Assembly: GCA_017481185.1 (NCBI GenBank)
Contig: JAFUPO010000169.1
Coordinates: forward strand, 1-8,803
Length of the DNA: 8,803 bases
Direction: 5' to 3'
Source of the DNA: Clostridia bacterium
GTDB taxonomy: Bacteria > Bacillota_A > Clostridia > Christensenellales > Aristaeellaceae
Shown here: positions 1 to 6,834 of the stretch, piece after piece
How the letters are laid out: the number at the start of each line of letters is the position of its first letter
Numbering within the stretch: position 1 is the first letter of the stretch
Made by a program: the position numbers and the translations under genes
The notes under the pieces: generated by a model
What the model saw: the letters and a program-made list of their open reading frames with translations, nothing else
Database searches by the model: none
Told to the model about the DNA's origin: nothing

Positions 1-388
1 GCACCTGCCCCCGGGTATCCACATAGCTTACGCGGATCAGCACCTGTTCCTTTTCCCACAGATAGCCGTAGATCACCGCCTGAGCCCAGTGGGCCGTCAG
101 GGGTTCCCTGGGCAATTCCTCCCCCTGCCAGAGTTTGATCTCCTCAATGGCCGCAGGCTCCGGGCAGCAGGCGTCCATCCTGCCGGACAGGGTCAATTCC
201 ACCCCGTCCCTTTCCAGCACTTTCTTTAAGGGGCGCTCAGCCTCCCAGCCCGCAGGCAGAAGGGACTGCCGGGCCGTATGCCCCAGCATACCCGCCTGCA
301 GGTCCTTAAGGCTTCCGCCAGGGGCAAGGTCTGAGCCATGAAGGGTGAATTCCACCAGCTGCCGCACCGATGCCCGGATCTTTTGCAT
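1..388 (-). CDS. PD-(D/E)XK nuclease domain, N-terminal part of a probable DinG/XPD-like helicase (partial)
   Basis: Reading the minus strand from ATG at 388-386 gives 129 residues without a stop until the window edge, so the C-terminal part is missing. The residues visible fit a RecB/Cas4-like nuclease fold in order: a G-x-x-x-H-like segment around H37, the SGRMD motif with D72, an acidic-x-Lys pair E83-I84-K85, and a Q-x-x-x-Y motif (Q103, Y107). The beginning (IRASVRQLVEF) resembles the N-terminus of Rad3/XPD-like DNA helicases in Clostridia that carry such a nuclease domain first; that helicase part is inferred, not seen. Family role would be DNA unwinding and cleavage in repair. A GTG at 391-389 directly precedes the ATG and is an alternative start; a purine-rich SD (AAAGGGGG) lies just upstream. 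It is divergent from bioY. A stand-alone PD-(D/E)XK protein is the alternative. Confidence 0.7.
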   Translation of the reverse strand, partial: MQKIRASVRQLVEFTLHGSDLAPGGSLKDLQAGMLGHTARQSLLPAGWEAERPLKKVLERDGVELTLSGRMDACCPEPAAIEEIKLWQGEELPREPLTAHWAQAVIYGYLWEKEQVLIRVSYVDTRGQV

Positions 389-417
389 CACGCCCCGCCC
401 CCTTTCTTTCTGTGTTG

Positions 418-446
418 ATTATGCCACACTTTGGGCCCTGTGGCAA
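418..446 (-). promoter_or_regulatory. Sigma-A-like promoter for the nuclease/helicase gene
   Basis: On the minus strand, TTGCCA (446-441) and CATAAT (423-418) are separated by exactly 17 bp, each 5/6 to consensus. The expected transcription start is near 411, about 23 nt before the start codon. The -35 sits back to back with that of bioY. Confidence 0.6.
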
Positions 447-459
447 CTTGACAGGGCCC
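433..459. repeat. Perfect 9-bp inverted repeat spanning both divergent -35 elements
   Basis: GGGCCCTGT (433-441) and ACAGGGCCC (451-459) are perfect inverted copies around a 9-nt centre. The repeat takes in parts of the -35 hexamers of both divergent promoters. It has no U-tract on either side, so it reads as a protein-binding dyad rather than a terminator. The binding protein is unknown. Confidence 0.55.
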
Positions 460-477
460 CTGTGCCTTTAGTAAACT
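448..477 (+). promoter_or_regulatory. Probable bioY promoter
   Basis: A perfect -35 TTGACA (448-453) is followed after 18 bp by TAAACT (472-477, 4/6). The -10 overlaps the dyad at 471-484, a typical position for a repressor operator. The -35 is strong and the -10 is weak. Confidence 0.5.
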
Positions 478-502
478 GTTTTACGATTTCGTTGATTTGA
501 GG
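469..502 (+). promoter_or_regulatory. Possible operator over the bioY -10 (BirA-like half-site and short dyad)
   Basis: TAGTAAACT (469-477) matches 7 of 9 bases of the BirA half-site TTGTAAACC known from biotin operators. At the expected 16-nt spacing the right half (494-502) matches only 4 of 9 of GGTTTACAA. An alternative reading is the shorter dyad GTAAA-N4-TTTAC (471-484). Either would overlap the bioY -10. Biotin repression of bioY is common in Firmicutes, so position supports the idea, but the sequence match is incomplete. Confidence 0.25.
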
Positions 503-512
503 GGGGATCTGC

Positions 513-1013
513 TTGCGCCTGTCATCCGTTCAGCTCTGTTTGTGCGCTCTCATGGCCGCCCTTTTAGCCCTGTGCAGCCAGATTCAGCTTCCCCTGCCGC
601 CCATCCCGATAAATTTGGCTCTGCTGGCTGTGTACCTTTGCGGCGCGGTACTGGGCAAGCGCCTGGGCACCCTGGCTGTGGCCGTTTACCTCTTGATGGG
701 TCTGTGCGGTCTGCCGGTGTTTGCAGGTTTCCAGGGCGGTCCCGGGGCGCTTTTTGGCAACACCGGCGGATACCTGTTAGGCTATCTGGCCTGTGTCTTT
801 CTTACCGGCCTATGGCCCCACCGCCGCCTAATGGCCATGGGGCTGGGTCTTCTTGCCTGTTATATCCTAGGAACCCTCTGGTATATGCTGCTCACCAACA
901 CGACTCTATGGGCCAGCCTCACTGCCTGTGTGCTGCCCTTTATTCCCGGCGATATGGTAAAAATCGCCCTGGCCGCGCTGCTGGCCAGGCGCATTAAAAA
1001 AGCGTATGGCTAA
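513..1013 (+). CDS. bioY: Biotin ECF transporter S component BioY
   Basis: This 166-residue, very hydrophobic protein is the substrate-binding membrane subunit of an energy-coupling-factor transporter that imports biotin. BioY signatures are present: FQGGPGALFGNTGGYLLGY (residues 73-91) and the C-terminal PGDMVKIALAALLA (145-158), with about six membrane segments. Length is slightly short for the family (usually about 180-190). The start is TTG at 513, chosen because GAGGGGGG (499-506) lies 6 nt upstream; the frame that opens at 497 lacks BioY motifs. No EcfA or EcfT gene is nearby, so it presumably uses a shared energising module encoded elsewhere. It is transcribed divergently from the nuclease gene and convergently with the NSS transporter. 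Its stop codon lies inside the loop of the terminator hairpin. Confidence 0.93.
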   Translation: MRLSSVQLCLCALMAALLALCSQIQLPLPPIPINLALLAVYLCGAVLGKRLGTLAVAVYLLMGLCGLPVFAGFQGGPGALFGNTGGYLLGYLACVFLTGLWPHRRLMAMGLGLLACYILGTLWYMLLTNTTLWASLTACVLPFIPGDMVKIALAALLARRIKKAYG

Positions 1014-1026
1014 ACCATACGCTTTT
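998..1026. terminator. Bidirectional intrinsic terminator between bioY and the NSS transporter
   Basis: AAAAGCGTATGG (998-1009) and CCATACGCTTTT (1015-1026) form a perfect 12-bp stem with a 5-nt loop. On the minus strand the stem is followed by a run of six Ts, making it strong for the transporter. On the plus strand the T run is four long. The left arm encodes the last residues of BioY and the loop contains its TAA. Confidence 0.88.
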
Positions 1027-1032
1027 GCTATC

Positions 1033-2391
1033 TCATAGCAAGCCCTGCACTAGAATGATCACAATCAGGATAGGAATTACGAATCGCAGATAGTTTTTGA
1101 ACCACTTGCTCTTGGGCAGCTTCATGCCCTTACCAGTGTTAGCCTGAGCCAGATAGTTCTCATAGCCCCAGCCCCACTTGCTGACGCAGAAGAGCAAATA
1201 CACCAAAGCCCCCATGGGCAGCAGCAGATTGCTGACGATGAAATCCTCCGTATCCAGCACGTTCATGCCCTTGATAAGCTTAAGATCCTTCCACACATTG
1301 TAGCCCAGCACACAGGGCAGGCTGGCTGCCAAAACGATAATCAAATTCAGCCAGGTAGCTTTTTTGCGGCTCCAGCCAAAGGTATCGATGCAATGGGCCA
1401 TCAGGTTCTCAAACACAGCGATAACCGTGGTGAAGCTGGCAAAGGTCATAAACAGGAAGAACAGGCTGCCCCATAAACGGCCCCCTGCCATGTTGGCAAA
1501 CACATTGGGCAGCGTTACAAAGATCAGCGGCGGGCCCTCGTTAGGCTGTACGCCGAAGGAGAAACAGGCCGGAAAGATGATCAGGCCTGACATCATGGCC
1601 ACAAAGGTATCCAAAATACAGATGCGCATGGATTCCCCTGCCAGGGTATGCTCGTTGGTCATATAAGAGCCAAAGATCTCCATGGAGCCAATGCCAATGG
1701 AAAGGGTAAAAAACGCCTGATTCATGGCCGCGGTGATCACCTTGCCCAGCCCCACCTGGCCGACCCGGCCAAAGTCTGGCAAAAGATAGAAGGCCACGCC
1801 CTCCCCTGCCCCGGGCAGAAGGGTGCTGTGCACTGCCAGCACCACAATCAAAAGCAGGAGCAGGCTCATCATCCCTTTGGAGATGCGCTCCAAACCTTTT
1901 TGCAAGCCAAAGGAGCATACCCCAAAGCCAGCAACGACGATTATGCCCATCCATATTAGCATCTCCATCGGGTTGCCCCTCAGGGCCTCAAAGGTGTCCC
2001 GCACCTGTGCGGCGTTCAGCCCTTCAAAAGCGCCTGTGATAAATTTAAAGAAATAGCCCAGCATCCAGCCGGATACGGTGGTGTAATACATCATCAGCAG
2101 GTAGCAGCCAATGATACCCACGCTGCCCCACCAATGCCATTTGTGGCCGGGCTTTTCCAAAGCCTGGTAGGCCTTTAGGGCGCTGTGGCGGCCTGCCCGG
2201 CCCACCGCCAGCTCCATGGTGAGCACCGGGACGCCCATAATGGCTAGAAACAGGATATAGAACAGCACAAACAGGCCCCCGCCGTTCTGCCCAGCCACAT
2301 AGGGAAAGCGCCATACATTGCCAATGCCAATGGCGCACCCAGCGCTGACCAGAATAAAGCCCAGCCGTGAGCCGAAATTCTCTCGCTTCAT
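1033..2391 (-). CDS. Sodium-dependent transporter, neurotransmitter:sodium symporter (NSS/SNF) family
   Basis: A 452-residue integral membrane protein of the LeuT-fold NSS family, which co-imports amino acids or related small amines with Na+. TM1 carries the family signature AGCAIGIGNVWRFPY (residues 17-31), followed by VAGQNGGG and the TM2 stretch MGVPVLTMELAVGR. The TM6-like segment LSIGIGSMEIFGSY and the TM8-like FMTFASFTTVIAVFENL are also visible. The length is close to the short bacterial members with 11 helices (MhsT type) rather than 12-helix LeuT. The start chosen is ATG at 2391-2389, with GGAGG 5 nt upstream and the conserved N-terminus MKRENFGSRLGF. The reading frame extends 23 codons further to 2460, but those residues are not family-like and overlap the promoter. 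The substrate cannot be read from sequence. It is divergent from rimO and convergent with bioY. Confidence 0.93.
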   Translation of the reverse strand: MKRENFGSRLGFILVSAGCAIGIGNVWRFPYVAGQNGGGLFVLFYILFLAIMGVPVLTMELAVGRAGRHSALKAYQALEKPGHKWHWWGSVGIIGCYLLMMYYTTVSGWMLGYFFKFITGAFEGLNAAQVRDTFEALRGNPMEMLIWMGIIVVAGFGVCSFGLQKGLERISKGMMSLLLLLIVVLAVHSTLLPGAGEGVAFYLLPDFGRVGQVGLGKVITAAMNQAFFTLSIGIGSMEIFGSYMTNEHTLAGESMRICILDTFVAMMSGLIIFPACFSFGVQPNEGPPLIFVTLPNVFANMAGGRLWGSLFFLFMTFASFTTVIAVFENLMAHCIDTFGWSRKKATWLNLIIVLAASLPCVLGYNVWKDLKLIKGMNVLDTEDFIVSNLLLPMGALVYLLFCVSKWGWGYENYLAQANTGKGMKLPKSKWFKNYLRFVIPILIVIILVQGLL

Positions 2392-2427
2392 GGTTTCCTC
2401 CAGTATGCTACGAAAGTCGCTTTGTTC

Positions 2428-2456
2428 ATCATAATGCCCCATGGCATGAAATGCAA
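2428..2456 (-). promoter_or_regulatory. Probable promoter of the NSS transporter
   Basis: On the minus strand TATGAT (2433-2428, 5/6) lies 17 bp after TTGCAT (2456-2451, 3/6). Between them is a short dyad ATGCC-N4-GGCAT (2434-2447) that could be an operator. The expected start near 2421 gives a leader of about 30 nt. Confidence 0.4.
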
Positions 2457-2473
2457 GCAAAATTTTTTAAAAG

Positions 2474-2487
2474 AAAATGTATGTTCG
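2474..2487 (-). promoter_or_regulatory. LexA (SOS/DinR)-box-like sequence upstream of the rimO-pgsA-cinA-recA operon
   Basis: Read on the minus strand, CGAACATACATTTT agrees with 12 of 14 positions of the Gram-positive LexA consensus CGAACRNRYGTTYC. The CGAAC half is perfect and the other half is degenerate. It ends 3 bp before the -35 of the operon promoter (2491-2496). No comparable sequence was seen directly upstream of recA. A LexA gene is not in the window, and chance similarity cannot be excluded. Confidence 0.35.
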
Positions 2488-2490
2488 CAT

Positions 2491-2519
2491 TTTACATTCC
2501 CCAAGGGATGTGATAAAAT
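2491..2519 (+). promoter_or_regulatory. Promoter of the rimO-pgsA-cinA-recA operon
   Basis: TTTACA (2491-2496) and TAAAAT (2514-2519), each 5/6 to consensus, are separated by exactly 17 bp. The predicted start near 2526 gives a leader of about 40 nt before rimO. This is the only good promoter found for the four-gene operon. Confidence 0.65.
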
Positions 2520-2566
2520 GAAGGGGAACGGGCATTTGCACCGATTTTTCAAAGGTTAGGAGCTTT

Positions 2567-3895
2567 TTGAACGTGGCATTAACGATCGGCATGATCTCCC
2601 TGGGCTGCACTAAGAACCGTGTTGATTCTGAGCAGGCCCTGGGGGTGCTTAAGCAAAACGGCTATCTCTTGGTGTCCGATCCTGCTCAGGCAGACATTTT
2701 GGTGGTCAACACCTGCGGCTTCATCGAATCCGCCAAGGAGGAGTCTATCGACACCATTTTGGAGATGGCCCAGTATAAGCAGACCGGGCGCTGCCGCCTT
2801 TTGGTAGTTACCGGCTGCCTGGCCCAGCGCTACCAGGAGACCCTTTTTAATGAAATGACCGAGATCGATGTGCTCATGGGCGTGAACAATTATGATCAGC
2901 TGCTAAAGGCCATCGATAAGGCTTTGAAAGGGCAACGCACCGCCTGCTGCGCTCCCAAGCTGGATTTCTGGGAGCATGACCGGGTGCTGACCACCCCTTC
3001 CTATACGGCCTACACCCGCATTGGCGACGGCTGCAACAACTGCTGCACCTACTGCGCCATTCCGCTGATTCGGGGCAAGTACCGCTCCAGACCCATGGAG
3101 CGTATCCTTTCTGAGGTGGCCCAGCTGGCTGGGCAGGGGGTGAAGGAGCACATCCTGGTCGCCCAGGATACCACTCGCTACGGCACTGACTGGCAGGAGC
3201 ATACCCTGCTGCCCGAGCTGATGGAAAAGGCCGCCGCCCTCCCTGGGGTGGACTGGCTGCGGGTATTGTACTGCTACCCTGATGAAACGGATCTGCGCCT
3301 CTTGGAGGCTATGAGCCGCCATAACAACATCTGCAAGTATCTGGATCTGCCCATTCAGCACATCAGCGGCCGCCTGCTTAAGGAAATGAATCGCCGCGGC
3401 ACACCCGGTGAGATCAAGGCGACCTTGAAGGCTGCCCGGCAGATGGGCTTTGCCCTGCGCACCTCCATCATCGTGGGCTTCCCCGGTGAAACTGAGGATG
3501 ACTTTAAGGAACTGATGGACTTTATTGAAGAGCAGCAGTTTGACCGGCTGGGCGCTTTCACCTATTCTGCGGAGGAGGATACCAAGGCTGCCCTGATGCC
3601 TAACCAAATCCCTCAGGAGCTGAAGGATGAACGGCTGGACATTCTTATGAAGCGGCAAACCACTATCTCCCTTTCCCGCAATCAGAAGCGAGTGGGCGAT
3701 GTGTGCCGCGTGCTCATCACCGGCAAGGAAGGGCATCAGTACATCGGCCGCTCCCAGTGGGAGGCCCCGGAGATCGACGGCCAGATTTACTTTACCGCCG
3801 ATAAAGACCTTAGCGTGGGCCAGTTCACCCGGGTGCGCCTCACTGGCGCGGATACCTATGACCTTGAGGGGGTAGCTGATGAATCTGCCAAATAA
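2567..3895 (+). CDS. rimO: Ribosomal protein uS12 methylthiotransferase RimO
   Basis: A radical-SAM enzyme that methylthiolates a conserved aspartate of ribosomal protein uS12. The 442 residues contain the three expected domains. The N-terminal methylthiotransferase domain has cluster cysteines C14 (SLGCTKN), C50 (VNTCGFIESA) and C84 (TGCLAQRY). The radical-SAM core has CxxxCxxC at C156, C160 and C163, followed by AIPLIRGKYRSRP. A TRAM domain follows from about residue 375. Position 159, usually a basic residue, is an extra cysteine (CNNCCTYC). IESAKEES and the IPLIRG context favour RimO over the tRNA enzymes MiaB and MtaB. The start is TTG 2567 with AGGAG 4 nt upstream; GTG 2573, 10 nt from the same SD, is equally possible. 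It is the first gene of the operon and overlaps pgsA by 17 nt. Confidence 0.95.
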   Translation: MNVALTIGMISLGCTKNRVDSEQALGVLKQNGYLLVSDPAQADILVVNTCGFIESAKEESIDTILEMAQYKQTGRCRLLVVTGCLAQRYQETLFNEMTEIDVLMGVNNYDQLLKAIDKALKGQRTACCAPKLDFWEHDRVLTTPSYTAYTRIGDGCNNCCTYCAIPLIRGKYRSRPMERILSEVAQLAGQGVKEHILVAQDTTRYGTDWQEHTLLPELMEKAAALPGVDWLRVLYCYPDETDLRLLEAMSRHNNICKYLDLPIQHISGRLLKEMNRRGTPGEIKATLKAARQMGFALRTSIIVGFPGETEDDFKELMDFIEEQQFDRLGAFTYSAEEDTKAALMPNQIPQELKDERLDILMKRQTTISLSRNQKRVGDVCRVLITGKEGHQYIGRSQWEAPEIDGQIYFTADKDLSVGQFTRVRLTGADTYDLEGVADESAK

Positions 3896-4409
3896 GCTCT
3901 CTCTGCTGCGCATTTTGCTGGTGCCGGTGATGGTGCTTTTCATGTACATTCCCGACTGGGGGCAGATCGCCGCGCTGCTCGTGTTCGCCATCGCCTCCTT
4001 CACGGATTATCTGGATGGGCATATCGCCCGCAGCCAAGGCATCGTGACCAATTTCGGCAAGTTCATTGACCCCGTGGCAGACAAGCTATTGGTGCTCAGC
4101 GCCTTTGTAATGCTCTGTTATCAGGGGCGGATGCCCGCTTGGGCCGTTGTAGTGGTTCTGGCCCGGGAGCTCAGTGTGGATGGGCTTCGCCTTATCGCCG
4201 TAGAGCAGGGCAAGGTCATTGCCGCAGGCCCCTTGGGCAAATTGAAAACCGTTAGCCAAATCGTATGCATCCTGTACCTGATGCTCTGCGGCTTTGTCAG
4301 CCTGCCGCAGATTGTTGCCACGGTGCTCATTGTTTGGACGGTGTTCATCACCCTCTGGTCCGGCATTTACTATTTTCTGCGCAGCTGGCAGCACTTGAAG
4401 GGAGCGTAA
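3879..4409 (+). CDS. pgsA: CDP-diacylglycerol--glycerol-3-phosphate 3-phosphatidyltransferase PgsA
   Basis: This membrane enzyme transfers the phosphatidyl group from CDP-diacylglycerol to glycerol-3-phosphate, the committed step to phosphatidylglycerol and cardiolipin. The complete CDP-alcohol phosphotransferase motif is present: D43-x2-D46-G47-x2-A50-R51-x8-G60-x3-D64-x3-D68, including the metal-binding aspartates. The 176-residue length and multiple hydrophobic segments fit PgsA. The N-terminus MNLPNKLSLLRI is typical of the family. ATG at 3879 is preceded by GAGGGGGT with good spacing. The gene begins 17 nt inside rimO and stops 4 nt before cinA, so it is very likely co-transcribed and perhaps translationally coupled. 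A pgsA-cinA-recA order is also found in Bacillus. Confidence 0.95.
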   Translation: MNLPNKLSLLRILLVPVMVLFMYIPDWGQIAALLVFAIASFTDYLDGHIARSQGIVTNFGKFIDPVADKLLVLSAFVMLCYQGRMPAWAVVVVLARELSVDGLRLIAVEQGKVIAAGPLGKLKTVSQIVCILYLMLCGFVSLPQIVATVLIVWTVFITLWSGIYYFLRSWQHLKGA

Positions 4410-4413
4410 GCCC

Positions 4414-5658
4414 ATGCTCATTGCTGAGATCCTGACCATCGGCACAGAGCTGCTTATGGGCCAAATCCTCAACTCCAACGCCCAGTATCTCAGCCGCCAG
4501 CTCAGTGCCTTGGGCATCGCTCAGCACCACCAAACGGTGGTGGGCGATAACCCTCAGAGGCTGAAAGCCGCTTATGAACTGGCCCTAAGCCGGGCGGACA
4601 TCATCATCACCTCCGGGGGCCTGGGGCCTACGGGGGATGACATTACCAAAGAAATAGCCGCTCAGGCCCTGGGCAAAACCCTTATGCTTCGCCCCGATGC
4701 GGAGCAGATGGTGCGCCAGAGCTTTCAACGGCTAAACCGGCCCATGCCGGAAAATAACCTGCGCCAGGCGCATTTTACCGAGGACACTCTCATCCTGCCC
4801 AACCCCAACGGCACTGCGCCGGGGGCCATTGTACCGGCGGGAGAGGGGAAAGCTATCATTCATCTCCCCGGCCCGCCCCGGGAGCTGATTCCCATGTTTG
4901 AAGCCTCCGTGGCTCCCTGGCTTTTGCAGCGCTCCGGCGTTCAGATGGTCAGCTGGTACATCCGCACCTTTGGCATCGGGGAAAGCGAAGTAGATCAGCG
5001 CCTGGGGGATCTGGAAACCGGCGGCAACCCCACCCTATCCCCTTACTGCTCTTTGGGGCAGGTGGAGTTGCGGGCTACCGCCTCCGCCCCCACCCGCCAG
5101 GAGGCTGAGGGCCTGCTAAGGCCCCTGGTTGAAAAGGTGAAGGAGCGCCTGGGGGATGTGATCTATCACATCGGTGAGAATCAGCCGGACTTGGAGCAGG
5201 TGACAGTGCAGCTTCTCAAAGCCAAGGGGCGCACCGTTGCCGCCTGCGAGAGCCTTACCGGCGGGATGCTGCTTTCCAGGCTGTGCAGCGTACCCGGGGC
5301 CTCCCGGGTAATCCGGGGCGGCTTTGTGACCTACACCAACGAAATGAAAAACGCCCTGGCAGGCGTGCCCTGGGAGGTTTTAAATACCCACGGGGCGGTC
5401 AGCGCCCAATGCGCCATGGCCATGGCCCAGGGAACCTTTGAACGCACCGGGGCTGACGTAGCCCTCGCCCTCACTGGTCTGGCGGGGCCGGATAGCGATG
5501 AAAGCGGCCTGCCCGTTGGCACGGTGTTTATGGGCCTGTGCGACAAGGATCACTGTGTAGCCATTCCCTTTAGATTCTCCGGCAGCCGGGAGCGCATCCG
5601 TACCCTGGCTACCCTAAACGCCCTGGCGCAATTGCGCCGATGGGCCCTGACGAAGTAA
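4414..5658 (+). CDS. cinA: CinA: competence/damage-inducible protein with C-terminal NMN amidohydrolase (PncC) domain
   Basis: A 414-residue two-domain cytoplasmic protein. Residues 1-170 are the MoCF/MoaB-like domain ([32 protein letters not shown] at 67-78; [12 protein letters not shown]), linked to ADP-ribose pyrophosphatase activity in characterised CinA. Residues about 255-412 are the PncC domain that deamidates nicotinamide mononucleotide in pyridine nucleotide salvage. Its catalytic-type residues are visible: S280 in ESLTGG, the YTNEMK segment with K312, and the TGLAGP loop (354-359). Both domains look intact and the length is normal. ATG 4414 follows pgsA by 4 nt, with AAGGGAG overlapping the end of pgsA as SD. 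cinA upstream of recA is a widespread Gram-positive arrangement. The name reflects pneumococcal competence and does not by itself show that this organism is transformable. Confidence 0.95.
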   Translation: MLIAEILTIGTELLMGQILNSNAQYLSRQLSALGIAQHHQTVVGDNPQRLKAAYELALSRADIIITSGGLGPTGDDITKEIAAQALGKTLMLRPDAEQMVRQSFQRLNRPMPENNLRQAHFTEDTLILPNPNGTAPGAIVPAGEGKAIIHLPGPPRELIPMFEASVAPWLLQRSGVQMVSWYIRTFGIGESEVDQRLGDLETGGNPTLSPYCSLGQVELRATASAPTRQEAEGLLRPLVEKVKERLGDVIYHIGENQPDLEQVTVQLLKAKGRTVAACESLTGGMLLSRLCSVPGASRVIRGGFVTYTNEMKNALAGVPWEVLNTHGAVSAQCAMAMAQGTFERTGADVALALTGLAGPDSDESGLPVGTVFMGLCDKDHCVAIPFRFSGSRERIRTLATLNALAQLRRWALTK

Positions 5659-5680
5659 ATTTAAGAAAGGCAGCGATCAT

Positions 5681-6784
5681 ATGGCACCGAAGAAAGATAA
5701 TTCCTCCAAAACTCCCGCCCCGGTGGCGGCGGAAGAGCGGCTCACAGCTTTGGAGTCTGCTCAGGCAACCCTGGATAAGCAGTTTGGCAAAGGCTCTGTG
5801 ATGCGCCTGGGCGACACCCAGCAGGCAGCCATTGAGGTGGTCTCCACCGGCTGCCTGGATCTGGATCTGGCCCTGGGCGTAGGAGGCCTGCCCCGTGGCC
5901 GCATCATCGAAGTGTTCGGCCCTGAATCCTCCGGTAAGACCACCGTGGCCCTCCACGCCGTGGCAGAGGTGCAAAAGCAGGGCGGTATCGCCGCTTTTGT
6001 GGATGCCGAGCATGCCCTGGACCCCGCCTATGCCCAAAAGCTGGGGGTGAACATTGACGAACTCTACGTCTCTCAGCCGGATACCGGCGAGCAGGCCCTT
6101 GAAATTGCCGAGGCCCTGGTGCGCTCCGGCGCGATTGACATCGTGGTCATTGACTCCGTGGCGGCCCTGGTGCCTAAGGCAGAGATCGACGGCGAGATGG
6201 GCGATAGCTTTGTGGGCCTCCAGGCCCGCCTCATGAGCCAGGCCCTGCGCAAGCTGGCGGGCGTCATCAACCGCACCAATGCCATCGCCATCTTCATTAA
6301 CCAGCTGCGCGAAAAGGTGGGCGTGCTCTATGGCAACCCCGAAACCACCCCAGGCGGCCGGGCCTTGAAGTTCTACGCCTCCGTGCGGCTGGATGTGCGC
6401 CGGGGCGAGCAGCTTAAGGACGGCAGCACCGTGGTGGGCAACCGCACCAAGGTGAAGGTAGTTAAAAACAAGGTGGCTCCGCCCTTTAGGGTCAGCGAGT
6501 TTGACATCATTTATGGCGAGGGCATCTCCAGGGAAGGCACCCTGTTGGATATGGCCGTAGCACGTGACATTATCCACAAGTCCGGCGCTTGGTTCTCCTA
6601 TAAGGATCAGCGCATCGGCCAGTGCCGTGAAAACACCCTCTTGTTCCTGAAAAACAACCCCGAGGTGGCTCAGGAGATTGATTCCATCATTCGCGCCGAG
6701 CTTTTCTCAAAGCCGGTGGAGGAGCCTGCTCCCGGTCAGGCCGGGGATGGCGACGAGGCAGATGAGCTGCTGCTGGATGAATAA
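5681..6784 (+). CDS. recA: Recombinase RecA
   Basis: The ATP-dependent strand-exchange protein of homologous recombination and the co-protease for LexA self-cleavage. The 367 residues include Walker A GPESSGKT (80-87), catalytic E110 in [10 protein letters not shown], Walker B VVIDS (155-159), the INQLREKVG segment with Q208, the DNA-binding loop region [19 protein letters not shown], and an acidic C-terminal tail ([12 protein letters not shown]). The N-terminus has an Ala/Pro/Lys-rich extension before the conserved [12 protein letters not shown], common in Clostridia. ATG 5681 has AGAAAGG 10 nt upstream. Only 22 nt separate it from cinA and no promoter or SOS box is visible there, so transcription probably comes from the rimO promoter unless an internal promoter exists within cinA. 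A strong terminator follows at once. Confidence 0.98.
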   Translation: MAPKKDNSSKTPAPVAAEERLTALESAQATLDKQFGKGSVMRLGDTQQAAIEVVSTGCLDLDLALGVGGLPRGRIIEVFGPESSGKTTVALHAVAEVQKQGGIAAFVDAEHALDPAYAQKLGVNIDELYVSQPDTGEQALEIAEALVRSGAIDIVVIDSVAALVPKAEIDGEMGDSFVGLQARLMSQALRKLAGVINRTNAIAIFINQLREKVGVLYGNPETTPGGRALKFYASVRLDVRRGEQLKDGSTVVGNRTKVKVVKNKVAPPFRVSEFDIIYGEGISREGTLLDMAVARDIIHKSGAWFSYKDQRIGQCRENTLLFLKNNPEVAQEIDSIIRAELFSKPVEEPAPGQAGDGDEADELLLDE

Positions 6785-6790
6785 AGTATC

Positions 6791-6829
6791 GCCCACTTTC
6801 CAATTTGGAAAGTGGGCCTTGCTTTTTGC
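6791..6829 (+). terminator. Intrinsic terminator of the recA operon
   Basis: GCCCACTTTCC (6791-6801) and GGAAAGTGGGC (6807-6817) form a perfect 11-bp stem, extendable to 13 bp with a minimal loop. A T-rich tail (CTTGCTTTTTGCT) follows. It begins 7 nt after the recA stop and sits between convergent genes. On the minus strand the tail is T-poor, so any action on the SH3 gene would be weaker. Confidence 0.85.
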
Positions 6830-6834
6830 TTAGT

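Noticed and set aside
497..997. Alternative frame over bioY starting with ATG at 497
   Set aside because: It overlaps bioY in another frame, is Pro/Arg/Ser-rich without membrane segments, and its ATG-like start lies on the SD of bioY.
2392..2460. 23-residue N-terminal extension of the NSS transporter
   Set aside because: The extension is not family-like and overlaps the proposed promoter; ATG 2391 has a good SD and the typical N-terminus.
2903..4003. 366-codon open frame on the minus strand opposite rimO
   Set aside because: It is fully antisense to a clearly conserved gene, shows no recognisable family motif, and arises from GC-biased codon use.
5659..5680. Dedicated recA promoter or SOS box between cinA and recA
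   Set aside because: Only 22 nt are present, holding an SD and no promoter hexamers or GAAC-N4-GTTC-like dyad.
5609..6577. 322-codon open frame on the minus strand opposite recA
   Set aside because: It is antisense to intact recA and rich in His/Gly/Ala as expected of a shadow frame; no SD or domain is seen.
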